From positions 20,703,146-20,767,145 of the forward strand of contig NC_084940.1 of assembly GCF_958298935.1 (NCBI RefSeq): 64,000 nucleotides of DNA. Direction: 5' to 3'. The DNA comes from Phragmites australis (lineage: Eukaryota; Streptophyta; Magnoliopsida; Poales; Poaceae). A model generated the notes under the pieces. That model ran no database searches. It worked only from the letters and a program-made list of their open reading frames with translations, and was not told the origin of the DNA. This document shows, one piece after another, positions 32,717 to 43,180 of this stretch (position 1 is the first letter of the stretch; each line of letters starts with the position of its first letter). The translations under genes were made by a program, and so were the position numbers.

Positions 32717-32890
32717 TGTTAGTGATAATATCACATGTATTGTTGTATTCCATGTTTAGGTGGTCTCTTTCCTAATCCTCCCAATTCTGTTGCTATAAAT
32801 CGGTTGAGTGGCTATGGTAAGGGCTAGGCCTATTTGTACTTGCGTCCTTTGGTCAATGAATGGTATCGCGTGAGTTTATCATAGCTTTCA
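32717..32890 (+). repeat. C1 3' LTR
   Basis: TGTTAGTGATAATATCACATG follows a short purine tract (tgcggggtca). The LTR ends near ...CATAGCTTTCA, about 174 bp. ctataaatcgg (~32793) may be its TATA box. With no 5' LTR its exact end cannot be confirmed. Confidence 0.65.
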
Positions 32891-34012
32891 TCTGCCACTT
32901 GACGCGGGTACGGAGCCAAGGTAGCAGGAACATGTGTGCGTGAACCAAACCCTCCATCACTTCAATGTAATTGAATCTGCAGAGCCCCGTGATTGCTCTC
33001 TTGAAGGATGGCCAGCGAGTTTGCCGTGTTCACGTCCCTTGACTGATGTAATAGAATCATGGTGCAGATTTCTTCCCTCAAGCCATCAACGAACCTCGTG
33101 GTCAAGAACATCGGATCATATGATGGATTGTGAGCTAGAATTTGGTTCATTGGGCTCAAACTTGGACATGTACTCAGATACTGACGCGGTTTGTCGGATG
33201 TTAAACAATTGGCGGATGAGCTCTTGATATTGATCTCTGCTGAATCATTCAACCACCCGCATACAAAGATTAGCCCAAGATGTGAAATCCTTGTGTGCCT
33301 GGAGCCAGAGCGTGGTATTGCATGTAAATAGTATGTGGCCACTCCAACTCAGTACTCTAGTGAGACTACATAGACTCGAAAATAGTCTTCACAGTGCCAC
33401 CTCCAGGATTGCAGGTTATCCCTATCAAAACGAGGAAAATGCAGTTTGAGCATGTGTCCACCAAAGTAAGATGCAAAGCTAGATTGAATCGGCTTTGGAT
33501 ATCAACGTCCAGAGGGATGAAAATTAGATGAATCGAATTGGAATGTGTTTGGCATACTTTGACTGGGATGAGCAACAGAGTTGTGATAGACCCTTATACC
33601 GGTTCCTAGTGATCGTGCTTGGAGTGGAGGCCATTAGGCCTATGATGCGGAGTAGGAGGCGTCATCACTAGTATGGATGCCTCGTGAGATGGACTGTGCA
33701 CTCGGTCAGTGACTCCATCTCCAGCTTTGCCGCGGTAGTTTGCCAGCTGATCTGAGTGACCCAGTGCCACATGTCTTCCATCTCGTGATGCAGATGTTCC
33801 ACGTGCTTGTCCAGGACCTTCGACGTGTTCATGAACTGCTGGATCACTTCGATCCTTGCCTTCTGTTCTTGGTGATCCGATTCAGCCTTTTTCTGATCTT
33901 TCGAATACTTCTTGACGAACTCAGCGAACTAGCCCTCCATGGTCTTGAGACTTTGTTGTTGCCATGAGGTGTAACATGGCTTGAGATATGGGTTCTCGAT
34001 GGCCGATTCCAT
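32891..34012 (-). pseudogene. G2 gag, amino part
   Basis: Minus strand from MESAIENPYLKPCYTSWQQQ (ATG at 34012). A stop follows within MEG*FAEFVKK. Next is a charged coiled-coil stretch (KKYSKDQKKAESDHQEQKAR, ~33900-33800), then LKLHFPRFDRDNLQSW (~33450) with CEDYF, the start of the gypsy capsid-like domain. YVVSLEYWVGVATYYLHAIP (~33370) and MNQILAHNPSYDPMFLTTRFVDG (33120-33060, shown in part) follow, then a Leu/Gln-rich end. It stops at 32891 where C1 begins; the zinc knuckle is on the other side at 15470-15511. Confidence 0.8.
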
Positions 34013-34070
34013 GGCCACCAGATATGAAGCAATCCAAAGTAGATTTCCATCGAACGGGTGGTGGGCAGTG

Positions 34071-34964
34071 TGATGAGAGGATTAGGCTCGATCTTCTGTT
34101 AGGTAATGGTAAGTCAATCAGTGGAGACTCGACGTTGACAATCCAAGGCTTCCGATCAGGACAGAACGTAACCCTTGCAATCGCAACACCACTGCTCCGT
34201 TGGTTATCAACCGCGCGTGGCACGATTGACCTCGCCAAGAAGACTAATTCCTACAAGTGAATCAAGAACACAAGCAAGAACATGGAAGAACACAATGTGA
34301 AATTGCAAATATGATTAAGCTCACAAGTTGGGGTTTCACAAACCGAACGACGACGAAATTGTTCAATGACAGATTAATCTAATCAAAACCCCCAAAAAGT
34401 CTATGACCACGGCTTCTAGATATATGAAGAGGGGCATGCTAGGGTTTTGGACAACCAGGGGGCGTCCACAACTTGGGCTTAGACCCGAACACATTTACAA
34501 GGCCCGATATGGCCCAAAATTGTGACACAGCACATTGTTTTGATGACACAAAATAATCTACCATGAATCTGGAGCTGGGACCAGTACCGAAACAAATCTA
34601 TTGTCCTTAGCTTTCCAACACATCAAAGAACACCTTATTTGGACTCCATATGAAGAATTTATGACCGTTTTAGTGCGGTGCTGTCTGCTGAATCCGAACC
34701 AAGTTCCGACTCCGACTTGAAGTTGGCTTGAACCCCGTCCGACTTGGCTGTTCCATATGTGCTTCTCCCATATTCCTAAACATAAAAAATTCATAAAAAT
34801 TGAGTAGCATCCCATCCTTATAATTAGTAGTATGGACAGCGAGTAATGAATTCACCTCATGAGTTAAATAACGTGCATGAGCCCGTGTAACCGGTCCTTG
34901 TAATGGATCAATCACCGGAGGATCACTTGTACCGCATGTATCTAAATGAGTGATGTCCTCATCA
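34071..34964 (-). repeat. A2 3' LTR
   Basis: 894 bp; sense-strand start TGATGAGGACATCACTC at 34964 and end CTCATCA at 34071. The PPT (AGAGGGGGAGGA) is at 34976-34965. The first ~190 bp encode the end of pol. Confidence 0.85.
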
Positions 34965-37900
34965 TCCTCCCCCTCTTGAATTGGAGTCGTCCTCCACGCA
35001 ACCTTATCTTCCTCTCCAACATATGGTTTTAAATCTGAAATGTTAAATGTGGGACTAACCCCAAAATTTGTAGGCAACTCAAGTTTATATGCATTATCAT
35101 TAATCTTCTCAAGAACTTTAAAAGGACCATCAGCTTAAGGCATCAATTTAGATTTTCTCAACTCAGGAAATCAATCTTTACGCAAGTGTAACCAAACAAG
35201 ATCACCAGGTTCAAAAGTTAAATGTTTTCTACCCTGGCTACCATAAGCTCTATATTTCTCATTCATTTTTTTTAATATTTTCTTTAGTTGTTTCATGCAT
35301 CTTTAGAATAAATTTAGCACGTTGTGTAGCATCCAAATTTATAGTTAGATGGTGGAGTGGACGGATCTGTTGTAAGTGAACTCAATATGAGGCAAACACT
35401 CTTCCCACATCTTCAAATTCTTCTTTAAAATAGTCCGCAACATAGTAGATAATGTGCGATTAACAACCTCCGTTTGTCCATTAGTTTGGGGATAACATGT
35501 AGTAGAGAATAGCAGCTTCGTCCCCAATTTATTCCATAATATCCTCCAAAAATGACTCAAAAACTTCGTATTACGATCAGAGATAATAGTATTTGGCACT
35601 CCATGTAAGCGTATAATCTCCCTGAAAAATAAATCAGCTATGTGCGTAGCATCATCACTCTTGTGACAAGGTATAAAATGTGCCATTTTAAAAAAAATGA
35701 TCCACCACTACAAATATACTATCCCTCCCCCTCTTTGTCCTAGGCAATCCTAAAACAATGTACATAGAAATATCCTCCCAAGGTACACTAGGAACAGGAA
35801 GAGGCATATAAAGACCATGTGGATTCAAGCGAGACTTAGCTTTATTGCAAGTAGTGCAGCGTGACACATAGCGCTCGACATCGCGTCTCATCTTTGGCTA
35901 AAAAAAAATTAAGTGGCCAGCACATCTTCAGTTTTCTTCACTCAAAAATGTCCTATCAAACCTCCTCCAAGCGCCTCTTGTAAAAACAAAAGATGAACGA
36001 AGCTAGCTGGAACACATAGCTTATTAGCGCGATAAAGAAGTCCATCATTCAGCACATACTTATTCCAAGTTCTCCCTTCTTTACAATTTTGAAAAGCATC
36101 TTTAAAGTCTGATTCAGTTGCATACAACCCTTTTATTGTTTCTAAACCAAAGATTTTGTGATCTAGTTGGGACAGCATGGTGTAACGTCTAGATAATGCA
36201 TCCGCAATGATATTGTCTTTACCTTTCTTGTGTTTAATTATGTATGGAAAAGATTCTATGAACTCAACCCATTTAGCATGTCGTTTATTCAGTTTAGCTT
36301 GACTTCTAATGTGCTTCAAAGATTCATGATCAGAATGAATAATAAACTCCTTAGGCCAAAGATAGTGTTGCCATGTTTCTAAAACTCGAACTAAAGCATA
36401 CAACTCCTTATCATAAGTCGAATAATTTAGAGATGGCCCATTTAATTTCTCACTAAAGTAAGCAACGGGTTTACCTTCTTGAAGTAACACTCCTCCAATT
36501 CCAATTCTGCTAGCATCACATTCTAACTCAAAAGTCTTACCAAAGTCCGGAAGTTGGAGTGGAGGTGCATGTGTAAGCTTCTCTTTCAGCGTGTTAAAAG
36601 CTTCTTCTTGTGCTGGACCCCAATGGAATGGAACACCCTTTTTTGTCAACTCATTATGGGGCGCATCAATGGTGCTGAAATCTCTCACAAAACGCCGATA
36701 AAACCCTGCAAGACCATGAAAACTTGTCACCTGTGTAATAGTCTCCGGGGTCGGCCAGCTCTTGATGGCTTCAATTTTCGATTCATCCACTTCAATTCCC
36801 TATGGAGTAACAACATAGCCAAGAAAACCAACTCGATCGGTGCAAAAGGTGCACTTCTCAAGATTAGCAAACAAACGTGCCTCTCGCGAAGCATCAAAAA
36901 CAACACGTAGGTGATCAATATGTTGTGTATGTGACTTGCTATAGATCAAGATGTCATCGAAATAAACCACAACAAATTTACCAATGAAAGCATGTAGAAC
37001 CTCATTCATCAATCTCATAAATGTGCTAGGTGCATTAGTTAAACCAAAAGACTAACCACTCTTATAAACCAAACTTTGTTTTAAAAGCAGTTTTCCATTC
37101 ATCTCCCAATTTCATTCTTATTTGGTGGTAACCACTACGCAAGTCAATCTTTGTGAACACAATAGAACCACTTAGCTCATCAAGCATGTCATCTAGCGTA
37201 GGGATAGGATGACGATATCTTATGGTAATGTTATTAATGGCTCTACAATCAACACACATGCACTAACTACCGTCTTTTTTAAGAACCAAAAGAACAGGAA
37301 CAGCACAAGGACTAAGGCTTTCTCGTACATACCCATGGTCCAAAAGATCTTGGACTTGCCACTGAATTTCCTTAATCTCCTTCGGATTGGTCCTATATGC
37401 TGCACGGTTTGGTAAAGTCACTCCCGGAATCAAATCAATTTGGTGCTCGATTCCTCTCAAAGGTGGCAGCCCTGGGGGTATCTCGGTTGGACACACTTCC
37501 TTATACTCCTGCAAAAGGTTCGTGACAATAGAAGGCAAAGAGGAAGGTATATCATCAAGTGAAAATAAAGCCTCTTTGCATACCAAAGCGTAGCAAGGAA
37601 CATCATTGTTAACAATTTCAGCAAGGTCTGATTTTGTAACAAGCATAACACCACCTTTTAATTTAATGCCTGTGGAACTAGAAGAAGGTGTTGGTTGCTC
37701 TTTCTTTGGTGAAAAAACATGTTTAGCTACTTGCTGATTTTCAGATTGTAAATCTTGCTCTCTCTTCGCATTTTCAGCTATCGCTTTATCACATTGCACA
37801 ATCTCACTCGGTGTTATAGGAAGCAAGGTTATTTCCTTTCGTTTGTGCATAAGTGTGTATTTATTACTTCTACCATGGTGTGTAGCATTAATATCAAACT

Positions 37901-38225
37901 CCCAAGGATGGCCTAACAAAAGGGAACATGCTTGCATAGGCATGACATCACAATCTGCATAATCATGGTAGGAACCAATGGAAAAATAAACACGAACAGT
38001 GTGTGTTACCTTCGCCTTACCACTATTGTTGAGCCATTGAATGTGATATGGACGAGAGTGTGCGCGAGTGGCCAAGCCAAGCTTTTTGACAAAATCTGAA
38101 CTCACCAAGTTATTGCAACTCTCACCATAAATTATAACTCGAACACGGCAGTCCTTGACAATGGCAAACATCTGAAACAAATTATGGCGTTGAAGCTGCT
38201 CCGCTTGCTCCATTTGAGCACTCAA
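34670..38225 (-). pseudogene. A2 pol (protease-RT-RNase H-integrase-CR motif)
   Basis: Protease with VIIYGESCNNL (~38130), whose catalytic Asp is Tyr. The RT amino half reaches VLKKDGS, where a TAG replaces the expected Trp (~37265). RT continues with CVDCRAINN...[11 protein letters not shown] (37259-37120), a frameshift at ~37060, and [11 protein letters not shown] (~36960). RNase H has [15 protein letters not shown] (~36520); RNase H end ADALSRRY (~36195). The integrase finger is frameshifted in an A run at ~35905. In the integrase core [10 protein letters not shown] has Tyr for the first catalytic Asp. SDRNTKF and [10 protein letters not shown] follow (35600-35450). A frameshift near 35280 precedes the C-terminal ORF, which runs through the PPT into the LTR with GPVTRAHARYLTHEVNSLL, the CR motif (34905-34850), in frame. 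Confidence 0.85.
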
Positions 38226-39344
38226 AACCCGTTGTACAATAAATGTTCTATTTTTTAGTCCTGAGTGGCAGCGGCACCTAAAATCTCATCACCATCGCTA
38301 TCGGTCTCATGATCACCCGCAAGGTTAGCTTGAAGCACAAATTCATCCTCAACATCACTAGTACTGATGGACCCACCGTCATCGGTTACAACGTAAGCGC
38401 GTTGGCTGGAGCAATCCTTCATATCGAAGGGGGCAGCAGACCATGCCGGAGCGAACGAGGTTGATTTGGCTTTGCCCGATTGCGATCTGGAGGAAAATGA
38501 ACTCTCAATGTTCCTCGACTTTGGCTCACGTCCCTGCAATTCTTTCTCTGCCAACATAGCAAGATGGAACAACCTATCCATGGTATTTTAATATCTATAA
38601 TCAACCAAGTCCTGAATTTCACGTCTTAACCCCAAAAAAAAACAAATCATTGTATCCTCATCATTTTCTTGTGTACCACACCGAAGGACAGCAATGTGTA
38701 GTTCATTATAGTATTCATTAACAGATCGACTACCTTGATTGAAGCGCTGCAATTTCTTTTTTAAATCCCGTTTGTACTCAGGGGGTATAAATCTACTACG
38801 CAATGGCATGCTTTAATCTCTCCCAAGTAGTAGGTTCTAATCTAGCATTTACTAACCCATTCCACCAAATAATTGCATAATTAGTGAACTCACTAGTGGC
38901 TTGTCTAACTCTATGTATGTCAGGAACCATGTGAGAATTAAACTTCTGCTCAACCGTCATTTCCCGATCTAAATAAGCATTAGCATCATATGAACCATCA
39001 AAAGAGGGTATCTTAAACTTGACCTTAGCGTAGTGATCATCATTACCTCGAACATTACCTCCCATGCGGTGGTTACGGTTGTTGTTATTGTTGTTTAGCC
39101 GGCGCTGAAGTTGTGCCCTCCAATCTTGTCCCACAAAAACACCAGCATCATCATCTTCATGTCCAGCAACAGGATCATCATTGTCAGACGCATCTACTTC
39201 CTGTGGATGCCGCAGCTCAATGTCGTTCAATGTTTGATTCTATCTTGCCATCATGTCATTCAATGCCTGATTCTGTTGCTGAACGAGGGTGTTAAGTTCT
39301 CCCTTGAAGACACAGTCCTTGAAATCCGTCGGATCATCTGCCAT
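38226..39344 (-). pseudogene. A2 gag
   Basis: Starts MADDPTDFKDCVFKGEL at 39344, like A1, and carries the same QNQALNDMMARQNQ segment and capsid-like FKIPSFDGSYDANAYLD (~39025). Frameshifts occur near 38800 and 38585. A deletion joins ...AAPFD to MKDCSSQRAY (~38420), removing the Ser/Thr-rich linker and all but the last Cys of the zinc knuckle. Confidence 0.8.
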
Positions 39345-40711
39345 GGTTAGTAGAAAGCAAAGGACAAAACAAAATTATCCCTATCACTATTAGGCAATGG
39401 AATCACACACACTCAAGCGTCTTACCACGCTCTTACAAGTGTTCTTACCAACATAGCAGGTGGAACAATCAGCGGCTGCTTCTTGATAACTTGTCGAGGG
39501 AGGGTATGATTGCAAGAGAGGACCTGTTCTGATCAAGAGAAAGTGTAGCTTGACACGGAACAATATGGTAGCAAGGAGTAGCAAAAATCGTAATCAGATT
39601 AGCAAAGCTGAATAAATGTCCAAAGTAGTTATCATTGCTGGTCCCTAGCGTGTCCCTAGACCTAGCACAACAAGCTGAAAGAAAGGACCAAGCACAAAGA
39701 ACACAGTGTGCTACCATAATCTGATTGCCTTTAATATTTCTGATTTTTACCACAATATTTTTTCTCTATTTTTTTTGCACACTTTTTTTCTAGATGTTGT
39801 AGCACACACTTATAAAGGGTCTAAAAAGGATAGAAATAAAATTTGGAAGCAAGCAAAGCCAAAACAGATCACAAAGCGGTAGACAGCAGGATGTGAAAAA
39901 CGGGTGCTCAAACTTTCGGGCCCCGAAAGAGGATCTAAACAGTCGAATTTGGGGGTCAAACAGGGCAATAGGTCAAAGACAAGTTGCTTTTTTTGCGTCG
40001 GGCTCAAAATTAGCTTTCCAACGGCGTATAGAATGTCCAAATCCGAGTTCGTAAGCAAAAGTTATGCCCGATTTAGTGAACACTGCTCAAACTAGGATTT
40101 CTGCGCACTTATTTTCTTCTGTCGGTTTAGGGCAAAGCTTCCCTACCAACCAAACACAGGACACGGCTAAGTAACTCTGGTTAGCGATGTAAACACACCT
40201 AGGGCAAAGCTTCCCTGGGCTATGGATGATAATAGAAGCAAAAAATTAGGGCAAAGCTTCCCTACTCAATTGGTAAGCCCACGAAATTAGGGCAAGCAAG
40301 CAATCGGATTGCCAGATGATAAAGGAGGGCTGCGGTGGCAAGGCAAGTGATACAAGATAGCTTGCGACCTATCTAGGGCTAGCATGGCGAGAATTAACAC
40401 AAGGCGGTTCGCGAGGGCAAATCGAGTGATGTAGTGGCTCGGCTTATTGGTGGGGGTGGGGGTGGTGGGAGAGCGGCACGACAAATAGTACGGGTGTTGA
40501 ACTAAGACCAAAAACACTACTCTAGACCAGCAGCAAGACTCGACCACGTTGGACACAAACTCAACAACGTGACACCAAAAACAAAACTACAAGGCCCAAA
40601 GGGTTGTAGGACAGCGGACAAGGGAAATATTTTTGGTTTTTTGTAGACTCTAGGTGATGAAAACATAACTAATCTAAGGGAAAAATGAAATTACCTAGCG
40701 GGAAACCTAAA
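39345..40711 (-). other. A2 leader
   Basis: Noncoding leader homologous to 4703-6072 of A1, including three AGGGAAGCTTTGCCCTA-type near-palindromes (seen on the plus strand at about 40130-40147, 40200-40217 and 40247-40264). No gene. Confidence 0.6.
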
Positions 40712-40723
40712 AATCTGATACCA
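40712..40723 (-). other. A2 primer binding site
   Basis: On the minus strand TGGTATCAGATT begins two bases inside the LTR end. It matches the 3' end complement of initiator tRNA-Met. Confidence 0.75.
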
Positions 40724-40725
40724 GT

Positions 40726-40945
40726 TGATGAGAGGATTAGGCCCGATCTTCCGTTAGGTAAAGGTAAGTTGATCGGTGCAGACTCGACGTTGACAATCCA
40801 AGGCTTCCGATCAGGATAGAACGCAACCCTTGCAATCACTACACCACTGCTCCGTTGGTTATCAACCGCGCGTGGCACGATTGATCTCGCCAAGAAGGCT
40901 AATTCCTGCAAGCGAATCGAGAACACAAGCAAGAACACGGAAGAA
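40726..40945 (-). repeat. A2 5' LTR, last 220 bp
   Basis: Aligns with 34071-34290 up to ggaagaa, then diverges completely into H2 LTR sequence at about 40946. The rest of the 5' LTR is missing. Confidence 0.8.
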
Positions 40946-41460
40946 GATGTGGAGAAGCATCTTCAGTGGGAAGACAACGGGAAGGAGCTCAGGGAAGCCT
41001 TCATGGAGCTCAGGGAATCCTTCTCCATTGATCTTCAACCGCTGTGGTGGTTGAGGTGGTCTCCTCTCCTCTCTCTTGGTTTTTGGGGTGGAGGAAGAAA
41101 TGAGTGAGAGAGAGAGTGAGAGTTGGTCGAATGGTCTTTAAGTGGGGTTCCAAGCTCTAGCGGTCAGACCGTGGGAAATACCAGATAGACCACAGGATAG
41201 GCCCATGTGCTGAAAGTCATCCTTCTTTTCCCTATTTCTTCCAATTCTTTTCCTTATCCATCCTAAATGGTTTTGGGGCTCCCTATTCCTAAACAATTCC
41301 CAGTTATATATATATATATATGGTGGAAACATGAGTCGGTTATCAACATAACCTTTCAACAAGTTTTTGAAACACTTAACACAAAACCATACGCATGATC
41401 TATGATGTAATGATGCATATGCATGCTCATTGACTAGGTTAGGGTTTTTGGAGTGTGACA
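40946..41460 (-). repeat. H2 3' LTR, partial
   Basis: Begins (minus strand) TGTCACACTCC at 41460. It contains a TA repeat (41306-41320), a purine-rich (ga)n stretch (~41098-41122) and one GCGGTCAGACCGTGG motif (41160). It is cut at 40946 by A2 LTR sequence. Confidence 0.6.
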
Positions 41461-41949
41461 AATATCCCCCTAAAAAGAATCTCATCTCAACATTCAGCTA
41501 AATCAGGGGAGTGGGTGATGAGTAAAATATAGCCACTGTCGAGAGATGATCACAACTTGGTGAAACGATGCCCTAAGGGATTGATTCGATGTTGAGTAGG
41601 GTTTGTCGGCTTCTTGATCCAAAAAGTGTAAAAGCCCTCTAACCTCTCTGTGCTTTCTAGTCAGATCGTAGACTAGGACCGGCCAGACCACGGCACAATG
41701 GTGGTTCGATTGCCAATCAAATAGAGAGTTTTTGGCTCTAGTGGCGTCTCACAGTCAAATCGTGAGTGTTGGCACTCAGACTGCCCAACAAGCAGAGGCC
41801 AGAATGGTACGACACTCCTCTGGCGGTCATACCAATAGGGGCTCGATTGGACCGCTAGGAGGTGTCTTTTCCTTCATCTAAGATTTTCCTAAGTCCTTTC
41901 CTTAGGGAAGAAATTTTGATTAGCAAGATGATGAACTATGATTATATGA

Positions 41950-42639
41950 CATGCCCAAAATATGAAAAAAAATGGAACAATGCTCACAATTTGCACATAG
42001 ATCAGGATACTTGGAGCAGATTCGATCGTCTCACTCCCAAATAGCTTCATCTTCAGTGTGGTTACTCCATTGCAGTTGATGAACTTGATGGAGTGGCTTC
42101 AGTTCTTTTGCTCAACTTCATCCAAAATCCAAACTAAACACTTGCAATAGGATAGATCAGGTTGTAAGTCTTGGTTTGCTAATTCAATGACTTTGGTTGG
42201 GACTCGAAGGCATTTCTTCAATTGCGAGACATAGAGGACATTGTGAATGGCTAAAAGAAATGCTGGCAAATCCAACCGGTAAGCCATGTTCCCACATCTT
42301 GCAAGGATTTGAAAATGGCCAACATAGCAGGGTGCTAGCTTACCCTTCATTTGTAATTATTGAGTGCCTTTGAGGGTACTACCGTGAGATAGACAAAATC
42401 TCCAACCTCAAACTTGAGTTCTTGCCTTCTGTGATCAGCAAAGCTCTTTTTCCTATATCGAGCTACGAGTAAATTCTTACGAATTGTCCTCACATGTTCT
42501 TTGGCTTCCATGACGGAGTCCAAGACAAAGAAAGGTCGTTCTCTAGATTCCGACCAATTTAGAGGGGTTCAGCATCTTTTTCCATACAATGCCTTGAATG
42601 GAGACATTTGGATGCTCGATTGAAAATGGCAAACATATA
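41950..42639 (-). pseudogene. H2 integrase end and chromodomain-like tail
   Basis: Minus strand: LAPCYVGHFQILARCGNMAY (integrase C-terminal barrel, ~42335), then LPAFLLAIHNVLYVSQLKKC, then ILDEVEQKN (~42110). After a frameshift comes a chromodomain-like QLQWSNHTEDEAIWE stretch near 42050. The upstream integrase core is decayed. Confidence 0.7.
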
Positions 42640-43180
42640 TGAGAAACTAAGTGAGAAGTGACTTGATTTGCATGTGATGAGGCATTGACAATAGTTGATG
42701 TGTCCTAAACTTGGTTAGTATGTGTTTGTGGATGCTTGTTCTTGTTCTTGTCTAACTCAAGTTGGCGGTGTTTGGAATTGACAAATTCTTCTCTATAGGT
42801 AGAAAAATTACACACACCAGAAGTTCTAGTGTGAACATTGGATGTTCCGGTGTTCACCAGAAGTTTTGGTGTGTACAGTGTGTACTCATCGAACTATTTC
42901 TTGCAGAGAGCAATTTTTAGGCGAAATTGGAGATCAATGCACCGGAAGGTTTGGTGAGTGTGGTGGCTACACCGGAGGGTATCATTGGACCATTTTTAGT
43001 GCTAAAGCAAAAATGAAAGCAAAAATCGGATGGTCCAATGATGGACTTTTAGAGAGCCGGAGTGTTTTTTGCAAAGAGGAGATTTTTGGTGCCAAGTTTG
43101 ATTATGTACGTCGGATAGTCCGGTGCTATAATTATGAACACCGGAGAATGCATCAGACCTTATGTTGCAGAGATATTGCA
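42640..43180 (+). repeat. Copia-type LTR start (C3-like family)
   Basis: TGAGAAACTAAGTgagAAGTG at 42640 matches the start of the C3 LTR at 55410. It also carries CCGGtgttcacc-like motifs typical of SIRE-type LTRs (42829-43150). The end is unclear; I place it where the sequence changes to CT-rich at about 43180. Confidence 0.5.

Larger units (their letters stand above)
15531..32890 (+). mobile_element. C1: Ty1/copia element, 5'-truncated, split by solo LTR S
   Basis: Plus-strand copia in two pieces, ~15531-17691 (gag end, protease, integrase, RT start) and 31319-32890 (RT, RNase H, 3' LTR). The pieces join in frame once S and one copy of its ATTTT target duplication are removed. The 5' LTR, PBS and most of gag are absent: the left end runs straight into G2 gag, and G2 gag resumes at 32891. 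Confidence 0.85.
12291..34070 (-). mobile_element. G2: Ty3/gypsy chromovirus-like element, split by C1
   Basis: Minus-strand gypsy in two pieces, ~12291-15530 (gag zinc knuckle through integrase) and 32891-34070 (gag amino part). Copia C1 and its passengers lie between them. No LTR is visible at either end: the integrase end fuses to H1 near 12290, and the gag end abuts the LTR of A2 at 34071. The RT and RNase H sequence resembles the Reina-like/Galadriel-like chromoviruses, but I cannot fix the clade by eye. Confidence 0.7.
34071..40945 (-). mobile_element. A2: CRM-type Ty3/gypsy element
   Basis: Minus-strand sister of A1 with a full 3' LTR (34071-34964), PPT, pol, gag, leader, PBS and only the last 220 bp of the 5' LTR (40726-40945). 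Beyond that, sequence switches to H2. A2 keeps the RT region missing from A1 and an in-frame CR motif, but has its own stops and deletions. Confidence 0.85.
40946..42639 (-). mobile_element. H2: Del/Tekay-like gypsy remnant (3' end)
   Basis: Minus strand, same family as H1: end of integrase, chromodomain-like tail, 3' UTR with GGTCAGACC-type motifs, then an LTR beginning TGTCACACTCCAAAAACC at 41460 and running to the break at 40946. The integrase end stops at 42639 where another LTR (TGAGAAACTAAG) begins. A small deletion relative to H1 lies at ~42625. Confidence 0.7.
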
